Below are positions 27,801-37,046 of a stretch of DNA of 64,000 nucleotides, piece by piece. This DNA comes from Lycocorax pyrrhopterus obiensis (Eukaryota > Chordata > Aves > Passeriformes > Paradisaeidae). Every line of letters begins with the position of its first letter. The stretch's first letter is position 1. Position numbers and translations under genes: made by a program. The notes beneath the pieces were generated by a model that ran no database searches, was not told the origin of the DNA, and saw nothing but the letters and a program-made list of their open reading frames with translations. The stretch covers positions 16,580,159 to 16,644,158 of the forward strand of contig JACSVZ010000008.1 in assembly GCA_014706295.1 (NCBI GenBank), read 5' to 3'.

Positions 27801-30800
27801 ACAGTATCATGTATCTCCCTCCTCCAACCAGAAAGCACAACTCCTAGCTATGGTCTTACCTTCTGAAATAGCCTTCTTGATGGCTGCAAGGTAAGCATCA
27901 GGCTCATCATCATTTGTTAGTTCTTGCCACTGAGACCAGTCCTTGAAAAAGGTCAAATATTCGTCACAGTCCGTAACACCACAGAACAGCTTGATTACTT
28001 TGCACGGGGGCCATAAAGCTTCCTGAAGGCTCTGCAGGATGTGAGGGACATAAAAACTCTGCACCAGCTCAGCAGAAAGCAAAAGGATGATACTCCGACT
28101 CCTGCTGAACAGGTCCAGCTCCTGGTGGGAGATGGCAGAGTCGTCTTCCAGCTGGTAGCTCAGAATCCGATGCTTTCGAACGTGCCGAGCAAAGAGGAAG
28201 AGGTTCTGGAGGTACTGACACCATTCAGTGGCGTCACTTGCATACACAATCAGTACATCATATTCTCCAGGGGTTCCTGGGCAGGTGCAAGATGATCATA
28301 GGAAAAAGGATTAAATTCAAACCATGAACTGACCCACAGCTTTGCAACAAAAAACCCCACAGCACTGTCCTTATAATTCCTGTCAGAAACTACAAAGCAT
28401 TTCAAAAGAACAGTAGTTCTATCCAAAGTGAGGTGTTAGTTTTGAGCCACAAAGCAATTCTAAGGGTGAATGAACTCCTACTTGCATCTACTCCACTAAA
28501 TTTAAGTAGTTTTTTCATTCTTTAAAAACCTTCCTATAGAGAAGAGCATTTCCTATGCAGTTTCAAGTGAAACAAACCATACATAGATTTACAGATTTAA
28601 AGCATTCTGATAAGAAAAAAAAAAGCCACAAAAACCAGACCTTCAAAACAAACTAGCTTGAGAAGGGGAGTTCACCTTCACACATAAAGTTAAAATAATT
28701 GCAGGCAATTATAGGATCTCTGCAACACAACTGCAGATCATTACATGCCCAAGTGGAGCATACACCAAACAGTATACCTAAAATAACAAATTCCTTTATT
28801 TAAACAAGGTCACACAATGCTTACAGGAAGTCACTATGGTCCCCACGGTGTTAGATATTTGCTCTCATTGCAGCAGAAAGCAAACTGCCTGCAAAGTATG
28901 TATGCAACTAAGGGAACATCAGCCTCAGTGCTCACAGCACAGCCACTCTGTCTTTCAGGCTTCAGACATTTTGCAAGGCCATGCTGGAGACCTTCCTCAA
29001 AACTGTCACAGAAAGTTTTCCCAACAATTTTGGAATGACAAACACTCTCTTCAGAGGGAAAGAACTAATACAATAGTGGTGGCCATAACACAGCCCAAAA
29101 TATGCTCACCAAAGTTGACTACTTCTGTAATTCTCTACAGACAGCTTCTACCTACAGATTCATGCATTTCTGTGCTCTGGAACGAAAGCACTTAAAAACG
29201 GTAACAGCTTGCTAAGAAGAGCAGATGCAAATTGAACTAATATGACATGACACAGTGCTCTCCCACCAATCTCAAGGAAACTTTTAAGTCTAAATTTAAT
29301 TTTTCCATTTACCTGCGAAGAAGTTTACCCAAAATTGAGGTTTACAGCTCAGGTCCCACGGTAAATTTCAGAGCTGAGAATTTCAGATCTTGTTAACAAA
29401 TTGTCTTCTTCTAATTCCAGTTTGACTCTTCAGAATGCCAACACTTTCAACCCATCTCCATCATGAAGCAAGCAAAGGCAATTTTTTCCAGTTAAAGCAG
29501 AGAGCAATGCCTAAAATTTGGCATCCAAAAAGAGGATCTGCAGAGTCAATTTAGCAGAACTGAAGATGACAGTTTTGCAGTCACCTTAGAAAAATTCAAC
29601 CAAAATTGCACGGCCGCCGAAGACTATTCTACCACCTTCCCCAGAACCTTCATTAAGAAATTAAGGCTGAAACAATGTCTAGGCTGAGGGACCCCAGTGC
29701 TAAACAATAAAGTTAGCAGCTTTACACTATAGTTCAGCAGAAGTGATATAGTTGAGAAGTAAAGAATGGAGATGTGCTCAGCGCTCGACCAATAGTGTTA
29801 CAGTTACCTGCATAAATAAGGAAGTCTCTAGCAGTGAAAGGATGATATCCTAGCTATGGAGAACATGGACAGTACAGTGCTGACGTATTCACTAGGACAG
29901 CTCGTATTTGTGAGTGAATATAGCTCCTGAACCCCAGATGGAGGCTTGTAGGAAACAGCGTTCCCAAAGGAGAGGATCCAGCAAACTCATAAAGCAGAGT
30001 CCTCAGGACTCTAATCCTAAGAGTGCAGAACTGCTTTGAAAAAAGATGGTTTTCACACCAGCGAGCACACCACTATTGCCAAAATATCACTGATGGCGGC
30101 TGAACACCACCTGGCAAAGACAACAGAATCACATGAGCAAAAACATGAAAACAAAGCAGAATTCAAGTTTTATTCTAGAAAGGGAGATGTACCACAGACT
30201 TCTGCTTCCACTGCCCTGTACTGATTTACATGCAGTACACTGGGAAAGGACAGCACAACTGTCTACTGAGAACGGAGCCCACGCACTGCACCATGGCCTG
30301 CTGAGCCAGACCTCAACAGGTGGGGAGACCACATAATGATGCTCTGAAGTGTGCCCAAAGCTCCTGAAGTCCTACCCTGGCATTCTCTGGCAGCAGTCCC
30401 ACCTCCAGTCTCTGGAAAAATCAGTAGTGGCCTCCTGAGCATTTTAACATTCTGTAAAATGGAACATCTAATCCTATAAATCACTTTTAAGAAGCACACA
30501 GCTTCCACAACTATACCTGCGAGCCTACAGGCCCTTCTCCAGCCTTTCAATTAAAGGAAGCAGCTGTGCTTGGAGACAGGGTGGAAGACCCATTGACTTT
30601 AAACATGCACAGCGCTGCAGGGGCACTAAGTATCCAAGAATCCCTCCTTTCTCCAATATGTAGATAAAGGATGCAAACTTGACAGACTTACTGCAAGTGC
30701 CCTGCCAGAGCAATGCAACCTTTGCATCCAGCAGGAAGGAACTTCATGTAGTGTTCAGAAAAGGTATTGATTTCCTACCTCGCACGGCTCTACAAGAGCA

Positions 30801-33800
30801 CCATTCCCCTTAACAGAGCTGTGCCAGCTCTCCTCAGGCCTTCTTACCTCAGCTCCTACAGCCTTTTAGACCTATACAAGAAACTGAGGAACAATGCTCC
30901 TAAAACGAGAACTGAGAAATAAAATTACTGACTCCATCTGCAGAGCCAAAGTAACGCTCTATGTTCATAAACAAAAATACTGGAAGTGGGCCTTGTAGAG
31001 CTAAATAAGCTTAACTCAGCATTAGGACTGTTTCAAAAAAACCTCAAAAAATCTAGAAATAACTTCAATTGCAACATTCTCCTGTGTCATCCTTCTTTTA
31101 AAAGACTCTCCTTCCTGGATCATGCTATTATTTGTCTAACCAAATAGCTCCTTTTGCAGCACCAACTACTGTCCAGTAGGGAACAGTGTAATAAATGGAG
31201 AATACAGAACATTTCAGGGAGGTTTTTCACAATTCTTCACACATCAGAAAAACTCACAGAGCACAGTTCAAAACACAATGTATACTCTGCCTATTGTACA
31301 CATATAAGGAAATCCTTTGGTGAACACCAAATATTTTATTTCCTTAAATCCTGCCCTTAGATGAATGCTTTGACAATGCTTTTGACAGGTTCATTTTGGA
31401 AAAATAAACAAAAGGAAGTCTTCAATTAAAGGAAGAAATATATGAACACTATATAGAATAACAAGATGAAGAAAAATGGTTGGCTGGCACAAGTCTATCT
31501 TTCCCACTCTCAGGTGTGATCTAGTTTAAATTTTAACAATACCTTGTTACTGGATTCCTTAGAGTATTAAAAATACTTTTGCCTCTGTTTACAAAATATC
31601 ACCACTATCAACAATAATACAGGCATATTTATTTATTTCATAGAAAATCATGAAGGTGCAGTTCTGTTGCAGTTTGCAATGATAAACCATAACCTTTGGA
31701 CTGCTTTCCAGCTGTAACTGCCTCTTCAGTGTTTAGCTGCACACTTCATTTTACAGGAACGATAACAAACTGATGAGATTACAAACCAGTACCACAGAAA
31801 TGCCTAAGACCTATAATTGAAGTGTAAGCCCCACAGATTAAACAGCACAAACAACACGATACAAAGCTTTCCCTAGCTTACAAACTGCACACAGAATGGA
31901 AGAGGATGAAACAATTCAATAAAAATCACATATGCTCATGGCAAGAGAGTAGAGGTATGTATGACCATGTCATGTCTTCACAGTCCCTCTCTAAGAAGCA
32001 AACAAATCAGGCTCATCTCCAAGTTATGTCTGCAAGTAGTAAGGTGATGATCTTCAAGTTCAGAGCAAACACGCGATAGTGGCTTATGGCCGGATCATAT
32101 GGTTCTGATTACAACTGAAACAGCTAAAGAATACCGGGGGAAGTTGGCATATTAGCTCTGGGTAAGACTATATCTTACCTTATCAACTGTTATTATCTAT
32201 TATTTCATTCCATAAGCCAGAAGGTTTGACCCTTTTTCAATTTACAGATCATAAAGTTTTCCATTGTACTTGTGGGTCCCATAAAGAATATCCAGGGCCT
32301 GTAATAATGCACAACTTTTCTGTGTCATCTTTCACATACCTCTCATAAGTAGATCATGACTTCTCATTGTCCACAGACCAGGTAAAAAACTGAGACTAAA
32401 TCCTTTACTCCAACTCAGATGATCATACGCAGTGGCAAGCAATTTATTTTCAACTGCTAGGAAAAAATCCACCTCCAATTCTGACTTCATAAGAAAGACA
32501 TTACATAACCTGTTCCAGTGTGTTTTGGGATTCATATGTATGAAGGATACATAAATATTGCTGTCCAAAATAACAATCCTTGATAGATGGGAATTCACTC
32601 TTCATGAAAGACAACTGCCTACAGTATAAAGGAAACCCAACTCAAAGTGTCTTAAACTCTTAAAAGAGAGAGCACTTCCAGGAGGTGATAGAAACTGCTA
32701 GTGGGCCATTAAGAGAAGTCCTCAGCACCTTCCACATTTCAGTATCTGAAGTGTGTGTATTTAAGTGATGTATGATGAAATAAACGCATTCTCTGCATAC
32801 ATGGAATGCAAAGTAATAGTGATCACATGCAATAATTATTAACATCCTAGTGAGACTTCTTACCTCGACTGGAATAGAAAACCTTCACTCTAAATAAAAT
32901 GCTGCAAAGAAGCAAGAGGAAATAGCAGAATCAAAGTAGATAAAATTTCTGCAAACCGAACTTCACAGAGAGGAACAAGAGATTTGCATTACGATACGTT
33001 AATGTAAAGTTGTTCTATTTTTAAGGGTCTCTGTGAAATCACCTTCTGTTTATAAGGAGAAAAGTAGTTTTGCCCACAAGTCTCTCGAGGCCTCCGTTTA
33101 GCTTATTTTTACATCACAAGGAGATACGCGTCAATGAAACGCAAATGTTACTTCACACCCTGAGAATGGCACGTTTTTTCCTTTTTTAGATAAAACCCAT
33201 ACACTTCCCTGCAAGGAGAGGAACTTGCAAACTGGGCATTAGCAAGACTTACACAATACAGGCTAAATCCCTCTCGCCTTGAGTTTGCACCTCTTGTCTA
33301 GGTAGTTTTCCCCGTACATATGTTAGCTAAAACATTTTCAATTACGGCAAACTAGCTCAACTTGTGATCCTGTGCCATTGTGGCAAGGGGCACCAAGTCA
33401 TATCCCCAAAAGGAAGTGGTGCTGAAGTATAAAGCCGTATTTAGGAAGAACTTTCTTTATAAAACATCACAGAAAAACATGCAAGTGGTTAAGGCGAACA
33501 TGGGCAAATTAGTCTACAGAACACCCTCCCTCAGAGCTCGCTGATCTGCCAAGCCGAAGTGCATTTAAGACGCAGGAGAGCTCTGCCAGCAGCTGCCCGG
33601 AGCTCCAAACAAGTGAAGCAAGGCAAGCTAGAAAGCGCTGCAGCCCGGCTACGAACAAAGGAGCCACCGTTGCTCTGAAGAGAGCCAGGGTTCCCCTAAA
33701 CTCGGAGAGCGGACCCCCCTTCCCCTTTCCCCAGCAGCGGGGCGCCAGGGGCGCGCAGAGCCGCGCCGCGGCACCGCCCCGCAGGAGGAGCGGGCAGGGC

Positions 33801-33980
33801 TCCGCTACGCTCCGCTTACCGGCACCTTGGCGCGGGGCAGCTGCGGAGCGCCCCAGCCCGCCGGAGCACAGCCGGGCAGCGCACCCCGGCGCCGCCGCGC
33901 AGCACGACCGGGCGGAGAAGCCCCGCCGCTTCCCCGCGGCTCCCGGGACGACAGCCGCGGCACTTACCGGGGGCCGCCAT
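719..33980 (-). CDS. PIK3AP1: PIK3AP1 (BCAP), B-cell adaptor for PI3-kinase; 16 coding exons, last exon not in window
   Basis: Cytoplasmic adaptor that is tyrosine-phosphorylated downstream of the B-cell receptor, CD19 and Toll-like receptors and recruits the p85 subunit of PI3-kinase through YxxM motifs. Sixteen exons join in a single open frame with GT..AG borders: 33968-33980, 27860-28276, 17396-17544, 16425-16569, 14788-14930, 13518-13650, 12636-12832, 10228-10417, 7327-7422, 6627-6806, 5790-5852, 4942-5147, 3322-3394, 2815-2970, 1022-1092, 719-828. They total 2342 nt, that is 780 codons plus 2 nt. Domain order is TIR (about 8-143), DBB/TIG-like region (about 185-290), ankyrin-like segment (about 335-395), three YxxM tyrosines (423, 448, 463), proline motifs (531-539) and a coiled coil (about 630-665). 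The human protein is about 805 aa, so only the terminal exon of about 24 codons is missing. Overall identity is very secure; the exon borders are my own reading. Confidence 0.96.
1022..1092 (-). CDS. PIK3AP1: PIK3AP1 coding exon 15: Ser-rich segment
   Basis: A 71-nt exon, residues 721-744, encoding [21 protein letters not shown]. The acceptor is TCCAG at 1093-1094. A second AG four bases further in (GTAG) would break the frame, which decides the choice. The donor is GTAAG, phase 0. Confidence 0.91.
2815..2970 (-). CDS. PIK3AP1: PIK3AP1 coding exon 14
   Basis: A 156-nt exon, residues 669-720 plus one base. It starts [12 protein letters not shown] and ends [16 protein letters not shown], matching the mammalian segment. 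The acceptor is TTTCCAG and the donor GTAAGC. Confidence 0.95.
3322..3394 (-). CDS. PIK3AP1: PIK3AP1 coding exon 13: coiled coil
   Basis: A 73-nt exon, residues 645-668 plus one base: [20 protein letters not shown], a basic heptad-patterned continuation of exon 12. Borders are TTTTAG and GTAACA. The eight-A run in the Lys codons is a possible sequencing or slippage hotspot. Confidence 0.94.
4942..5147 (-). CDS. PIK3AP1: PIK3AP1 coding exon 12: conserved YDPFAG block and start of coiled coil
   Basis: A 206-nt exon, residues 576-644. It carries [18 protein letters not shown], then [19 protein letters not shown] and [18 protein letters not shown], almost identical to mammals and the most conserved block of the C-terminal half. 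The acceptor is CTTCAG; the GTACAG donor ends the exon in phase 0. Confidence 0.96.
5790..5852 (-). CDS. PIK3AP1: PIK3AP1 coding exon 11: short linker exon
   Basis: A 63-nt exon, residues 555-575 plus one base, encoding [20 protein letters not shown]. It matches the mammalian FAEKSQERPGNFYV segment. Borders are TTTGCAG and GTAAG. A 63-nt in-phase exon could be skipped without shifting the frame. Confidence 0.91.
6627..6806 (-). CDS. PIK3AP1: PIK3AP1 coding exon 10: acidic tyrosine stretch and proline motif
   Basis: A 180-nt exon, residues 495-554 plus one base. It contains [10 protein letters not shown] (Tyr516/517) and the proline-rich [10 protein letters not shown] (531-540), a plausible SH3-binding segment that is conserved in mammals, followed by PDNELYISK. 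The acceptor is TTGTAG and the donor GTGAGT. Confidence 0.95.
7327..7422 (-). CDS. PIK3AP1: PIK3AP1 coding exon 9: third YxxM and linker
   Basis: A 96-nt exon, residues 463-494 plus one base. It completes Tyr463 and gives YVEMLQS, the mouse Tyr460 site, then a variable linker and the conserved [13 protein letters not shown]. The acceptor is TTTTCAG and the donor GTGAGA. Confidence 0.94.
10080..10217 (+). mobile_element. CR1-type retroposon fragment, 3' end
   Basis: The stretch GAGCTTTAGAGGTACCTTCTGACCC followed by the tail TTTCTATGATTCTGTAATTCTATG has the shape of a CR1 3' terminus, with degenerate ATTCTATG units in sense orientation. The left boundary is approximate. It lies in intron 8 of PIK3AP1, antisense to the gene, with its tail ending about 11 bp from the exon 8 border. 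Confidence 0.72.
10228..10417 (-). CDS. PIK3AP1: PIK3AP1 coding exon 8: two PI3K-docking YESM motifs
   Basis: A 190-nt exon, residues 400-462 plus one base. It encodes YESM at Tyr423 and Tyr448, corresponding to mouse Tyr420 and Tyr445, the phosphotyrosines bound by p85. The third docking tyrosine (463) is split across the exon 8/9 junction. The donor is GTATGT. A CR1 fragment tail begins about 11 bp into the following intron. Confidence 0.96.
12636..12832 (-). CDS. PIK3AP1: PIK3AP1 coding exon 7: ankyrin-like segment
   Basis: A 197-nt exon, residues 334-399. It contains [35 protein letters not shown] and [18 protein letters not shown], an ankyrin-type helix pair with the TLLHFSA motif. The exon completes the split codon from exon 6, ends in phase 0 at a GTAAGA donor, and starts after a CTCACAG acceptor. 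Confidence 0.96.
13518..13650 (-). CDS. PIK3AP1: PIK3AP1 coding exon 6: DBB to ankyrin junction
   Basis: A 133-nt exon, residues 290-333 plus one base. It encodes [20 protein letters not shown] followed by [11 protein letters not shown], nearly identical to the mammalian sequence. The acceptor is CTGTAG and the donor GTAAG. Confidence 0.95.
14788..14930 (-). CDS. PIK3AP1: PIK3AP1 coding exon 5: DBB domain, second part
   Basis: A 143-nt exon, residues 242-289. It carries the conserved [11 protein letters not shown], the segment TYHTDMEEI, and [13 protein letters not shown]. In mammals the middle segment reads YTDM and supplies the first of four PI3K-docking tyrosines; here that Tyr is His267. 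The acceptor is TTGAAG, the donor GTAAGG, and the end is in phase 0. Confidence 0.95.
16425..16569 (-). CDS. PIK3AP1: PIK3AP1 coding exon 4: DBB (TIG/IPT-like) domain, first part
   Basis: A 145-nt exon, residues 194-241 plus one base. It encodes the beta-strands [15 protein letters not shown] and [11 protein letters not shown], matching the Dof/BCAP/BANK (DBB) region, which in this family mediates dimerisation. The acceptor is TCTTAG and the donor GTAAGC. It contains an extra YxxM-shaped tetrapeptide, YIIM at 199-202, inside a predicted buried strand, so it is probably not a docking site. Confidence 0.93.
17396..17544 (-). CDS. PIK3AP1: PIK3AP1 coding exon 3: TIR-to-DBB linker
   Basis: A 149-nt exon, residues 144-193. 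It begins with [11 protein letters not shown], strongly conserved with the mammalian protein, followed by a divergent Ser/His-rich linker a few residues longer than in human, then [10 protein letters not shown] leading into the TIG-like DBB strand. The acceptor is TTTTAG and the donor GTACTG; the end is in phase 0. Confidence 0.93.
18478..18493 (+). repeat. 16-C homopolymer
   Basis: An uninterrupted run of C within PIK3AP1 intron 2. Such a run is length-unstable and is a common place for assembly or sequencing errors. Confidence 0.95.
23095..23565 (+). mobile_element. CR1-type retroposon fragment, 3' portion
   Basis: Degraded CR1 3' sequence. Recognisable stretches include GGAGAGGCTGCAAGAGCTGG, TTAGCCTGGAGAAAAGAAGA, GAGGGTGGTCAAACACTGGA, ACAGGTTGCTCAGAGAGGCT and the end GGTCCCTTCCAACCTGAATG ATTCTGTGAT. 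It is 5'-truncated and lies antisense to PIK3AP1 in intron 2. The bases just before it (about 22985-23090) may be a second, opposite-facing CR1 scrap, but that is weak. Confidence 0.85.
24325..24765 (+). mobile_element. CR1-type retroposon fragment, 3' portion
   Basis: A second, independent CR1 3' fragment in the same intron and orientation. It shows TTTAATCTAGAGAAAATGAG, CTACAACTACCTGAGAGGAG, GAAAGGGTGGTCAAGCATCA, GAACAGGCTGCCCAGGCAAG and the end CTTTTCCAGCCTTAATAATTCTGTGATT. It differs enough from the neighbouring copy to be a separate insertion. Confidence 0.85.
25974..26007 (+). repeat. Short tandem duplication, 20-bp unit
   Basis: AGTTTGAGATCAATGAGATC is followed by AGTTTGAGATCAATG, within PIK3AP1 intron 2. 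It is probably a replication-slippage duplication. Confidence 0.8.
27860..28276 (-). CDS. PIK3AP1: PIK3AP1 coding exon 2: TIR domain
   Basis: A 417-nt exon encoding residues 5-143. It starts after a polypyrimidine-CAG acceptor and ends at an AAG|GTAAG donor. It carries the complete TIR fold: strand A with LIVY at about residues 13-16, EWCQYLQ in helix A, and [10 protein letters not shown] and [10 protein letters not shown] near the C-terminal half. In BCAP this TIR domain dampens TLR signalling and links it to PI3K. It is the largest exon of the gene and sits between two large introns (5.7 kb and 10.3 kb). Confidence 0.96.
28277..33967 (-). other. PIK3AP1: PIK3AP1 intron 1 (5.7 kb)
   Basis: It separates the 13-nt first coding exon from the TIR exon. 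It contains the left arm of the large inverted repeat (31164-31347), and its exon-1 end lies inside the CpG island. A second donor-like CCGGTAAG occurs on the minus strand near 33817-33824, but no exon is evident there. Confidence 0.8.
31164..31347 (+). repeat. Inverted repeat, left arm (184 bp)
   Basis: It starts AACTACTGTCCAGTAGGGAA and ends ATATTTTATTTCCTTAA. Its reverse complement recurs at 34838-35048 with one substitution (position 31307, A here and G in the other arm sense) and one 27-bp length difference. It lies in PIK3AP1 intron 1. Confidence 0.95.
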
Positions 33981-34250
33981 GGTCCGGGGCTAGCGGGGAA
34001 GGGGCCGCTCCCCTTCCCCTCACATCGGCGGCGCAGCAACGCGGTGCATCCCGCCGCGGCCGCTCCCTCGCCCGCGGCCGCTCCCTCGCCTCCGGCAGGG
34101 CACAGGACACGGCACCGGGCTCCTCCCGGCCCCGCCTCCCGCCCGCGGCGCCCCCTGCAGAGCCAGGCACGGGGCTGCTCCTGCCCAGCCGTGCGTCGCC
34201 TTCCCAGTACTCGGCGGGATTCTTCTCCAAGCAGGGAAACTGCCTTTTCC
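33680..34250 (-). promoter_or_regulatory. PIK3AP1: CpG island: PIK3AP1 promoter and 5'UTR
   Basis: Abrupt rise in G+C and CpG density around exon 1, with repeated CCGCGG and GGGGCGG-type strings, while both flanks are AT-rich. No TATA box was identified. The transcription start must lie upstream of 33980 on the minus strand, probably within this island. Long open frames through the island on both strands are by-products of the low stop-codon frequency. Confidence 0.75.
33968..33980 (-). CDS. PIK3AP1: PIK3AP1 coding exon 1 (MAAP + split Gly)
   Basis: Only 13 coding bases: the start codon at 33980-33978 followed by Ala-Ala-Pro and the first base of a Gly codon, then a GTAAG donor. The start has a strong context (GACCATGG on the minus strand). 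The mammalian protein also starts with Met-Ala-Ala and has a very short first coding exon. The 5'UTR runs upstream into the CpG island; its start cannot be fixed from sequence. Confidence 0.88.
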
Positions 34251-34837
34251 AGCTGGCTCCAATCACGTAGTATTCCATAGGTGGCCGAGGAAACAGCGCT
34301 ACAACGAGGAAAAGTTGTGTTACAGTGATACAGTGGTCTCGAGAAACCTGGATCAATAGTTGTGGAAAATAACAACCGATACCTGCTTTATACTCATCCC
34401 TAACTTAGGTTTTGTCGTGTCTTCTATGAGCAAGGAAAATTCCTAGGGGGAAGCCACGTTGTTCCCGACAGAAGGAAGTAGCTTGATGTTCTGTGTTTTC
34501 ATCTAGAAGATGCTGTCTTTCAAATGAGGTTTACCAGTTTCTGTAAGACTATGCCCATGTTTGAGTATAGAGACAAAAAGCAGTGGAAGGACACTGTTAT
34601 TGTTCAGAGAGTGGGACTCAACTTAGTAATTTTGTCACTGAAGACAAAGCAACAGATTCTGCCTAAATTATTCAGCCTATAACTTTGCAAACTTAGAAAA
34701 AACATTTGTACCAGTGAGATCTTTCATTGATGTACTTCAGCATAGCAAAAGCAGACCCCTTAAACCTGGCTTCCCAGTCAAGGCAGTCATTCCCAAGCAG
34801 TCGGTGGACATTCTGTATGCAGCTTAATGTCACCACA

Positions 34838-35048
34838 TTAAGGAAATAAAATATTTGGTGTTCACCAAAGGATTTCCCTATATGTGTACAATAGGCAGAG
34901 TATACATTGTGTTTTGAACTGTGCTCTGTGAGTTTTTCTGATGTGTGAAGAATTGTGAAAAACCTCCCTGAAATGTTCTGTATTCTCCATTTATTACACT
35001 GTTCCCTGAGTGTAACATTTATTCACTGTTCCCTACTGGACAGTAGTT
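34838..35048 (-). repeat. Inverted repeat, right arm (211 bp)
   Basis: Reverse-complement partner of 31164-31347. It is longer by 27 bp because of an internal direct duplication: CACTGTTCCCT at 34997-35007 recurs at 35024-35034. It lies in the intergenic region, beyond the likely PIK3AP1 promoter. The 3490-bp spacer between the arms contains exon 1 and the CpG island. Confidence 0.95.
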
Positions 35049-36510
35049 AGAACAGAGGTGGTTACAAGCAGAAAGGAACCACCTATTTTACACTAATCAA
35101 CTCTATCTTAGAAGTTGGTCAAACTCTCTTGTTACCTCCAAATCTTTCTTTACTCAAAACCTACTTTAAGCTTACAAACTCTGCCACTGCCTGTCTTCCA
35201 AAACCAAAGTGTTTGCTCTCACAATAGGGAAGTACTAGGATAAAAAGCACTTCCTGATGATAGAGCCTTATGAGAAACTCCACGTACGCAAAGAAGAAAC
35301 CATAACTTTCCCGTCTGAATCATCCCAAAAATATACACTAGAATAAAGAACACACAGGCACTGGAGAAGTGGGCAAATACAGAACCTATTTGGGATTTAT
35401 GTGAAAGACAAAAGTTAACCAGTTGAAAACTAGAGTCTCTAGGCAAATTATTTTACTATTATGGAACAGCAAGTATATATTAAGAACTATTAAAACAGAT
35501 GGATAAGCACATGTATGACTTTATGACTGTTCCACATTATTTCCCTTGTTAAGCTGTGTATCTTCTAGCTTCCAGTATAAAAAGTTAAAAACAAAATCAT
35601 CTCTCTGATGTTAGATGAGAATTTCAACATGTTCTTATGAAATGAGCTTTTAAATTCCCTCTCTTTAAAGCCTTGCAGTATCACAGAGAGGGTTAGCAGA
35701 GTCAGCTTCCAGCTTCGTGGGAGCCCACAGGGCTTCTCCATGTTTGTCAGTGTCACTCAGGATACTCTACATTTTATTCAATCGATGCAAAGCCCACAGG
35801 AAACCGCTTTAGCATTTAAACTTCCCAAGCCTCTAAAGTGAAATTAATGTGCCTCCACAAATGAACTTAAATAAAACAACTGCTAGTGTGCTGTTTCAGC
35901 AACCTCCAACTAAAAACTCAGATCGAGGCAAAAGCCCCATCACACCCTAGAACACTAGGCAGGCCTAAGAAAGAGTTACAAATCTCCTAAAGAAATAATT
36001 AAGGAAAAAAAGGGGACATAGAGGGAGCATTTCATCTTACCTTGCCCAAAAGCAACTGTTCAAGTCTTTCCTCACTTCACTTCACTGCAGCGTATGAACA
36101 CAGCTGCATTTGCAGCATTATTCTCAAGGGTCTGTCTTATCCCTGTCCAAAGAAAAGGACTAAATTGCTCTTTCTGGAGCCACTGCTAAGCTTGTCCTGC
36201 TCATCCTCATCTGGGGCTCCCACATCCACTCTTTTCTATAGGTCCAGAAACTCCATTTAAGCTCAGGCCTGGGTCTTCAGCATTTACTTAAGCTATACGT
36301 GTTTCATGCCCTGTCTCTAGTCTTGAAGCCCTTCAAGCCTGTATTGCAGGTGGCCTTATCTCAAATTCCCTGTCTCTCTCTTATAGCTTGCCGCTTTAGG
36401 AACACGGTGTTACTTTTACCAACTCCCTTTGTTCCTGTATAGATTTAGCATGAGTATTCAGTACGTGCCTGTATGGGTTCAGCTGCTTCACAGCTCGTCT
36501 TTCCTGAGAA

Positions 36511-36546
36511 ATCCTGTTATCAGCAGGTGAATCCTGTTATCAGCAC
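36511..36546 (+). repeat. Short tandem duplication, 20-bp unit
   Basis: ATCCTGTTATCAGCAGGTGA is followed directly by ATCCTGTTATCAGCAC, about 1.8 copies. It sits roughly 560 bp upstream of the NOLC1 start codon, outside the CpG island. Confidence 0.85.
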
Positions 36547-37017
36547 CTAGCTCTGCGTGCCGCGTTCCAGCCATGTGGGGCTGCGCTGTGGTGGTGAGGA
36601 CTCTAGCAGCACTGAGATTGCCCACAGCTCCCAGCTTGTACTCCTCCCTGGAGCAGCCCTACTCCTATTGCCCAGCACTCCCCTAGCTCCTTACTCCTGC
36701 TCCCCAGCATTCTCCTTTCAGTGACTTAAAATGGATTGCAAGTAGAAGTAAGCTGGCGGGGCTTAAGCGGACATAAGTCTTAGGCTTCCCTCTTCCAGAG
36801 TCGTGTGGGCACTCTCGGGCTCCCAGCCCCCCTCCTGCCTTTGCACCAGAGGCAGCCGTTCGGCACTGCGTGTTGCCTCGATGCAGGCGCCGACGCTGAG
36901 GGGGCCCATCCCCTCACGACGGGAGTGTCCCTATCCCGAAGCCCGCCCGCACCACCACCAAGCGCCGAGGCGGCGCGCCGCGGGCAATTCGGCAGCGCTA
37001 GGGGCGGGGCCACAGCG

Positions 37018-37046
37018 GCGCGCACGCACGCACGCACGCACGCACG
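37018..37046 (+). repeat. (CGCA)n microsatellite in NOLC1 promoter
   Basis: About seven consecutive CGCA/ACGC units directly upstream of the NOLC1 start, followed by a (CG)n-rich stretch at 37070-37083. Alternating purine-pyrimidine sequence of this kind can form Z-DNA. Confidence 0.92.

Larger units (their letters stand above)
17545..27859 (-). other. PIK3AP1: PIK3AP1 intron 2 (10.3 kb)
   Basis: The largest intron of the gene. It holds the two CR1 fragments (23095-23565, 24325-24765), a 16-C homopolymer at 18478-18493 and a short tandem duplication at 25974-26007. A GC-richer stretch at about 20220-20780 has open frames on the plus strand, but no homology or splice structure that I can recognise. 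No other gene seen. Confidence 0.8.
34251..36879. other. Intergenic region between PIK3AP1 and NOLC1
   Basis: Head-to-head spacer, mostly AT-rich single-copy sequence. It holds the right arm of the inverted repeat and a 20-bp tandem duplication (36511-36546). I see no exon, RNA gene or retroposon. The region between the two CpG islands is large enough that a shared bidirectional core promoter is unlikely. Confidence 0.7.

Noticed and set aside
33509..34375. 288-residue open frame on the minus strand across the PIK3AP1 CpG island
   Set aside because: It runs through the exon 1 donor, is rich in Arg, Gly, Ala and Cys as expected from CpG sequence, and has no domain. The real start at 33980 is in the same area and is supported by splicing to the TIR exon.
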